A DNA stretch of 11,062 bases from JBAROU01 sp049642385 (GTDB lineage Bacteria > Chloroflexota > Dehalococcoidia > DSTF01 > RBG-16-68-14): the NCBI GenBank assembly GCA_049642385.1, contig JBAROU010000238.1, positions 1 through 11,062 on the forward strand, read 5' to 3'. This document shows, piece after piece, positions 7,360 through 11,062 of the stretch. A program made the translations under genes and the position numbers. Below the pieces are notes generated by a model that was not told where the DNA came from, searched no databases, and was given only the letters and a program-made list of their open reading frames with translations. The first letter of the stretch is position 1. Every line of letters starts with the position of its first letter.

Positions 7360-7445
7360 GCGTGCTCCAACTCCGCGCGCGACACCTCGACAAAGCGATC
7401 GATCGCAATCTCGCGCCGGTTCAGCTCATCAAGCCGTGCAACCAT
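7356..7445 (-). CDS. Possible 29-residue small protein coupled to trpB
   Basis: Between the SRPBCC stop and trpB an ATG at 7445 opens a frame of 29 codons. Its TGA stop overlaps the trpB ATG in the same ATGA pattern used elsewhere in the cluster. The peptide is rich in Arg, Glu and Leu (starts MVARLDELNRRE, ends SRAELEHA) and could form one amphipathic helix. It contains no Trp, so it is not a classical attenuator leader. Codon composition looks coding: G or C in about 20 of 28 third positions, strong G/C preference at first positions and AT-rich second positions. A GGA four to six bases upstream is a weak ribosome site, and translation could instead re-initiate after the SRPBCC stop 11 bases before. 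It may be a real small protein, a coupling ORF or the tail of a decayed gene. I recognise no family. Confidence 0.35.
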
Positions 7446-7456
7446 GCCCGTTCCGT

Positions 7457-7888
7457 CTAGCCCCCTTCGATCTTCTCCTTGATGCGCTGCAGGTCCGACT
7501 GCACGCCCTGCGGGATGAGGAACATCTTGAGGATCGGCGACATCAGCATCGCCATACCGGCGAGCTTGACGGGCTCGACGCTTTTCGTCAGCCTCGTACC
7601 GCCGCCCTCCCCAGCGAGCGTGAACGCGTGCCGCAGATGCCCCGCGTCACCCATCGATTCGAAGGCGAGCTTCTGGTTCGGCACGAACTCTGTAACTGTC
7701 ACTTCGTCTTCGTGCTCGCCGAACTGCTTGCCGACCGACTTGAACTTGCTGCCCTGCTGGATTGGCCCGGTGGCCTCGATCTTGAGCGGCTGCCGAGCCC
7801 ACTCGCTGTGGCGAGGAAAGTCCGCCACGTAGCTAAACACTCGGTCCACTGGCGCGTTGATCGTGATCTGCTTTTCGATAGTTGCCAT
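7457..7888 (-). CDS. SRPBCC/START-fold protein (polyketide cyclase/dehydrase-like)
   Basis: This 143-residue protein belongs to the Bet v1/START-like superfamily, which binds hydrophobic small molecules in a helix-grip cavity. The N-terminal strand and helix ITINAPVDRVFSYVADFPRH (8-27), with Trp30 following, is the family hallmark. Two beta-rich stretches follow (about 35-105), then a long C-terminal helix, which also contains a hydrophobic AMLMSPILKMFLIP segment. No catalytic residues can be assigned and the ligand is unknown. Two ATGs are adjacent: the one at 7888 has AAGGAGG at a 5-base spacing, while 7891 leaves only 2 bases, so 7888 is preferred. The trpF stop overlaps these starts, so the protein should be made with the Trp enzymes. 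That suggests, without proof, a role linked to an aromatic or indole-like ligand. Confidence 0.85.
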   Translation of the reverse strand: MATIEKQITINAPVDRVFSYVADFPRHSEWARQPLKIEATGPIQQGSKFKSVGKQFGEHEDEVTVTEFVPNQKLAFESMGDAGHLRHAFTLAGEGGGTRLTKSVEPVKLAGMAMLMSPILKMFLIPQGVQSDLQRIKEKIEGG

Positions 7889-8616
7889 CATGCCCTCCTT
7901 TTGCCGATGGTGCTGCTGGCCGCTAGGGCCGCCTTGACGAACGCCCCGATCTTATCGGGGTCCTTCGCTCCCCCCGTTTCCACCCCACTCGAGACATCGA
8001 CCGCCCACGGTCGTACGTCTCGCACGGCGTCAGACACATTCTCGGGCGTCAGACCGCCCGCTAGCCATACTGGTAGCTCTTTTGCCACCGCAGCCGCCAG
8101 CTCCCGGTCAACGGCGATGCCGCGACCGCGGCTGACGTCCAGCATGCACGCTGCAGCAACGCCCGGCTCGATGCTTGCCAGCATCGCTGCCGCGCCAACA
8201 CCAGGCTCGACCGCCTTGATCACGGGTCGATTCGCCTGCGCGACGACATCCCATGGCTCGCGGCCGCTCAGTTGGATCAGATCCAGCCCGCATGCATCGA
8301 CGATTGCATTGACTTCATCGATCGACTGGTCCTCGAACACACCGACCGTCAGCGGCCGCTTGTGTCCGAGCATGGCCTCGAGCCGCTCCGCCCCGCGCCA
8401 GAACCACGCCGCAGTATCGCTCGTGCCGTTCGCGTTCGGCGCTGCTGTACGTTCGAGCGGCGCGCCCAACGCATCGACGATGGCGCGGCCCTGCTCGACC
8501 GTGAGCCGCCGCCGGCTTTTCGGAGCGAACACCAGCCCGACGAAGTCGGCGCCGGCGTCTCGCGCCGCCAGCGCATCTTCCACGTGCATACAGCCGCAGA
8601 TCTTGATGCGAGTCAC
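7888..8616 (-). CDS. trpF: Phosphoribosylanthranilate isomerase
   Basis: TrpF catalyses the Amadori rearrangement of N-(5-phosphoribosyl)anthranilate to CdRP, the third pathway step after anthranilate. The frame is open further upstream into trpC, but the family's start TRIKICG sets the GTG at 8616, which overlaps the trpC stop (GTGA) and has AGGAG eight bases before it. That gives 242 residues, longer than the usual 200-210. Catalytic Cys7 lies in KICG (5-8) and the putative acid Asp160 in CMLD. QLSG (115-118), LAGGLTPENV (185-194) and DVSSGVETG (207-215) are the phosphate-binding and core barrel motifs. Two oddities are an extra segment of roughly 30 residues (about 54-86, Ala/Asn/Trp/Glu-rich) and DVSRGRGIAVD where most homologues have a Gly-Gly-x-Gly loop and FDW. 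The remaining motifs and the context still make TrpF secure. Confidence 0.95.
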   Translation of the reverse strand: MTRIKICGCMHVEDALAARDAGADFVGLVFAPKSRRRLTVEQGRAIVDALGAPLERTAAPNANGTSDTAAWFWRGAERLEAMLGHKRPLTVGVFEDQSIDEVNAIVDACGLDLIQLSGREPWDVVAQANRPVIKAVEPGVGAAAMLASIEPGVAAACMLDVSRGRGIAVDRELAAAVAKELPVWLAGGLTPENVSDAVRDVRPWAVDVSSGVETGGAKDPDKIGAFVKAALAASSTIGKRRA

Positions 8617-9455
8617 ACCAGGAACTCCTGCATCTTCGCGCGAACGTCCTGCGCCGTGATCAGCGCCTCGCCCACGAGGACCGCGTGGACACCGCACGCG
8701 GCCAGCCGGTCTACGTCGGCCTTGGTGAAGATGCCGCTCTCGCTCACCACCACTTTGTCGTCGGGGATGAGCGCGCGCAGGCGCTCCGTTGTCGCCAGAT
8801 CGACGTCGAACGTGCGCAGGTCGCGGTTGTTGATGCCAATCATGTCGGCGCCCGCCGCGAGCCCGCGCTTGACTTGCGTCTCGTCATGCACTTCGACGAG
8901 CGCTTCCATCTCCAGTTCGCGTGCCTGAGCGATCATATCACGCAGCTGCACATCGTCTAGGATCGCCGCGATCAGCAGCACGGCGTCAGCCCCGTAGGAG
9001 CGCGCTTCCCACAGGTGATACGAGTCGAACAGGAAGTCCTTGCGCAGGATGGCCGGGCGACCGCCGGGGTAGTAGCCCTTCATGCTCGAGCGCACGTCCA
9101 GCATGAATTGGATCTCGCCCTGGAAATGCTTGCGCTCCGTGACGACAGAGATGCCCGCCGCACCGCCGATGGTGTACGTGCGCGCCATCGCCCGGTGCTC
9201 CAGCACCGCGACCAGCCTCCCCTTGGACGGCGACGCCTTCTTGATCTCGGCGATGAGCTGCACCCGCTTACCACCCGAGTGCGGCCCGCGCGGCCCCTCC
9301 AGGATCGCCTGCATCAGGCTCCACTGTTCGTCGTGCTCGCCGATGCGCCGCTTGAGCGCCTCGATCGGTTCGTCGCGCTGGCGCTCTTCAAGCTCGTCGC
9401 GCTTGGCGGCCACGATGCGATCGAGGATGGTGCCGGTTTGCGTGGTATCAGCCAT
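8613..9455 (-). CDS. trpC: Indole-3-glycerol phosphate synthase
   Basis: TrpC closes the indole ring: CdRP is decarboxylated and cyclised to indole-3-glycerol phosphate, the TrpA substrate. The frame is open as far as 9737, but the extension lies inside trpD, so the start is ATG 9455. It shares its A with the trpD stop (TGATG) and follows a GAGG by seven bases. The 280-residue product has the TIM-barrel motifs AEIKKASPSKG (69-79, with Glu70 and Lys72), ILRKDFLFDSYHLWEAR (136-152, with Lys139), ALVEVHD (185-191, with Glu188), GINNRDLRTFDVD (207-219) and SESGI (238-242). All residues I expect for catalysis are present. At about 280 aa it is slightly longer than the common 250-270. Overlaps with trpD and trpF put it inside one tightly coupled operon. 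Confidence 0.97.
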   Translation of the reverse strand: MADTTQTGTILDRIVAAKRDELEERQRDEPIEALKRRIGEHDEQWSLMQAILEGPRGPHSGGKRVQLIAEIKKASPSKGRLVAVLEHRAMARTYTIGGAAGISVVTERKHFQGEIQFMLDVRSSMKGYYPGGRPAILRKDFLFDSYHLWEARSYGADAVLLIAAILDDVQLRDMIAQARELEMEALVEVHDETQVKRGLAAGADMIGINNRDLRTFDVDLATTERLRALIPDDKVVVSESGIFTKADVDRLAACGVHAVLVGEALITAQDVRAKMQEFLV

Positions 9456-10477
9456 CAGGCCACCTCGTTGCTTAGCTTGACGAACGCATGCATCTTCTCG
9501 CTCGCCGCGCCGCTGGCGATCGACTGCGCGGCGAGCGAGAGGCCCTCGGTCAGGTCCGACGCCTTGTCCGCGGCCACGAGCGCGGCGGCGGCATTGAGCA
9601 GCGTGAAGTTGCGCAGCGCCCCTTGCTCGCCGTCGAGCACGCGGCGCAGCGCAGCAGCGTTCTCTTCCGCCGAGCCGCCCCGCAGCGCATCCGGCGCTTC
9701 GATCGGCAGCCCGAGGTCGCGCGGGTTCACCTTCCACGCTGTAACATCACCGCCCCTGAGCTCGAAGACGTCACTGGATGCGCAAACGCTCAGCTCGTCC
9801 AGGCCGTCCTCGCCGTGTACGACCAGCGCATGCTTCACACCGAGACGCAGCAGCACGTACGCCAGCTTCTCTGCCAGGACCGCGTCCGCCGCGCCCAGCA
9901 CCTGCGCCTGCGCGCTCGCCGGATTGGTCAGCGGGCCGAGGATGTTGAGCACGGTGCGCACGCCGATCTCGCGCCGCGGCCCGGCGGCGAACTTCATCGC
10001 CGGGTGGAATACCTGAGCGAACATGAACCCAATGCCGGCGCGCTCGATACACGCCGCCACGCCCTCCGGCGAGAGGTTGATCTTGGCGCCCAGCGCCTCG
10101 AGGACGTCGGCTGAGCCGCACGCACTCGTCATCGCACGATTGCCGTGCTTGGCGACGCGCGCGCCCGCGCCCGCCGCGACGAACGCAGCGGCCGTGCTCG
10201 CGTTGAAGGTGCCCTTGCCATCGCCACCAGTGCCGCAGGTGTCGAGCAGCGGCCCAGCGACCGAGACGTGGAGCGACTGCTCGCGCATGACGCGCGCCAT
10301 GCCGGCGATCTCGTCCACGGTCTCGCCCTTCATGCGCAGCGCGACGACGAACGCGCCGAACTGCGCCGGCGTCGCCTCGCCCGACATGATCTGCGCCATG
10401 CAGGCCGCGGCCTGCGCCTCCGTCAGGTCGCGCTTCTCAACCAGGGCCGCGAGGGCTTCAGGGATCATGTCACCCAT
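9455..10477 (-). CDS. trpD: Anthranilate phosphoribosyltransferase
   Basis: TrpD transfers the phosphoribosyl group of PRPP to anthranilate. The 340-residue product is full length. An N-terminal helical domain (about 1-70) is followed by the PRPP/pyrophosphate loop DTCGTGGDGKGTFN (79-92), KHGNRAMTSACGSADVLEALG (110-130), the anthranilate-binding RREIGVRTVLNILGPLTNP (168-186), and HGEDGLDELS (221-230) with the metal-binding acidic pair. Start ATG 10477 shares a base with the trpG stop (TAATG) and has GGAG eight bases upstream, better placed than the ATG three codons later. It is separate from trpG rather than fused as in enteric bacteria. The coding sequence is strongly GC-rich, and the antisense frames it keeps open are by-products of that bias. 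Confidence 0.98.
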   Translation of the reverse strand: MGDMIPEALAALVEKRDLTEAQAAACMAQIMSGEATPAQFGAFVVALRMKGETVDEIAGMARVMREQSLHVSVAGPLLDTCGTGGDGKGTFNASTAAAFVAAGAGARVAKHGNRAMTSACGSADVLEALGAKINLSPEGVAACIERAGIGFMFAQVFHPAMKFAAGPRREIGVRTVLNILGPLTNPASAQAQVLGAADAVLAEKLAYVLLRLGVKHALVVHGEDGLDELSVCASSDVFELRGGDVTAWKVNPRDLGLPIEAPDALRGGSAEENAAALRRVLDGEQGALRNFTLLNAAAALVAADKASDLTEGLSLAAQSIASGAASEKMHAFVKLSNEVA

Positions 10478-11043
10478 TATGCCATCTCCAAGAAGTTGCG
10501 CAGCAGGTCTTTCCCCACCGAGGTCATGATGCTCTCGGGGTGAAACTGCACCCCTTCGATCGCATACTCGCGGTGGCGCACGCCCATGATCACGCCGCTA
10601 TCGCTGCGGGCGGTCACCTCCAGGCACTCCGGCACGCTCTCAGGCGCAATCGCCAGCGAGTGGTAGCGGATCGCGTCGAACGGGCTGGGCAAGCCGCGAA
10701 AGACGCCCTTCCCGTCGTGCTCGATGCGGCTGCTCTTGCCATGCCTGATCTCGCCGGCGTACACCACCTCCCCACCGAACGCCTCACCGATGCACTCGTG
10801 TCCGAGGCAGACGCCCAGGATCGGCAGCTTGCCGGCGAAATGCTGGATGAGCTCGACGCTGATGCCCGCCTCCTTGGGCGTGCATGGCCCCGGCGAGAGC
10901 ACGATCCGCTCCGGCGTCAGCGCCTCGACCTCGCGCACCGTCGTCTCGTCGTTGCGCACGACGCGCACGTCGGCGCCGAGCTCGCAGAGATACTGGTACA
11001 GGTTGTAGGTAAAGCTATCATAGTTATCGATAAGCAGGATCAT
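10477..11043 (-). CDS. trpG: Anthranilate synthase component II, glutamine amidotransferase
   Basis: TrpG hydrolyses glutamine and passes ammonia to TrpE, which makes anthranilate from chorismate. The 188-residue class I amidotransferase begins MILLIDNYDSFTYNL (1-15). It has the oxyanion loop SPGPCTPKEAG (50-60), nucleophile Cys79 in GVCLGHE (77-83), RYHSLAI (126-132) and the His168-Glu170 pair in VQFHPES (165-171). One point to note: the residue after GH in the nucleophile motif is Glu83, where many homologues have Gln. It could equally act with aminodeoxychorismate synthase (PabA role), but adjacency to trpD favours Trp synthesis. The ATG at 11043 has GAGG five bases upstream. trpE is expected immediately before it, outside the window. 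Confidence 0.97.
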   Translation of the reverse strand: MILLIDNYDSFTYNLYQYLCELGADVRVVRNDETTVREVEALTPERIVLSPGPCTPKEAGISVELIQHFAGKLPILGVCLGHECIGEAFGGEVVYAGEIRHGKSSRIEHDGKGVFRGLPSPFDAIRYHSLAIAPESVPECLEVTARSDSGVIMGVRHREYAIEGVQFHPESIMTSVGKDLLRNFLEMA

Positions 11044-11062
11044 AGCTTCCTCACTCGCGCCC
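11040..11062 (-). other. Possible last codons of upstream gene (trpE expected)
   Basis: At the window edge one minus-strand frame reads ARVRKL and ends at a TGA (11042-11040) that overlaps the trpG ATG as ATGA, matching the overlaps used elsewhere in this cluster. Only six codons are visible and another frame also contains a stop, so neither the frame nor the identity can be settled from this window. Confidence 0.2.

Noticed and set aside
8617..8697. N-terminal extension of trpF to an upstream start at 8697
   Set aside because: It lies inside trpC in another frame. TRIKICG is the natural TrpF N-terminus and the GTG at 8616 has a good ribosome site.
9456..9737. N-terminal extension of trpC into trpD
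   Set aside because: The added 94 residues are Arg/Ala-rich out-of-frame trpD, and the family start plus a ribosome site place the beginning at 9455.
9015..10016. A 333-codon + strand open frame across trpC and trpD
   Set aside because: It spans the junction of two conserved genes on the other strand and has low-complexity Ser/Arg/Ala content with no family motif.

Overview
The window is a compact stretch of GC-rich bacterial chromosome. It carries most of a tryptophan/aromatic amino acid biosynthesis cluster read on the minus strand, so gene order runs from high to low coordinates. The order trpG-trpD-trpC-trpF-trpB ... trpA ... aroF (type Ibeta DAHP synthase), followed by the chromosome-segregation gene scpA, fits a member of the Chloroflexota or a similar deep-branching lineage. 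That taxonomic guess is inferred from family types and synteny recalled from memory, not proven.

Layout from high to low coordinates: a possible last few codons of an upstream gene (trpE would be expected); trpG, trpD, trpC and trpF joined by 1- or 4-base stop/start overlaps; a small START/SRPBCC-fold protein overlapping trpF; a previously unlisted 29-codon ORF whose stop overlaps the trpB start; trpB; an alpha/beta hydrolase whose only well-placed start codon is ATC; a SAM-dependent methyltransferase on the opposite (+) strand; a J-like domain fused to a CPBP (CAAX-type) intramembrane protease; trpA, overlapping it by ATGA; a 145-base structured gap; aroH (chorismate mutase) and aroF overlapping by ATGA; a strong hairpin; and the start of scpA, cut by the window edge.

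Together the enzymes take PEP and erythrose-4-phosphate into the shikimate pathway (AroF), divert chorismate to prephenate (AroH), and convert chorismate to tryptophan (TrpG, D, C, F, A, B; TrpE would lie just outside). Active-site residues are visible in all of them, so the pathway looks functional. The unusual part is the architecture. trpB and trpA, whose products form one complex, are about 3 kb apart. They are separated by accessory genes, one of them facing the other way, so trpA-aroH-aroF probably has its own promoter in the 131-base divergent gap at 4318-4448.

The best leads for something undescribed are the J-like/CPBP protease fusion that has lost HPD and is translationally coupled to trpA, the apparent ATC start of the hydrolase, the hidden small ORF coupled to trpB, and the structured trpA-aroH gap. 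No transposase, CRISPR array, tRNA or rRNA was seen.
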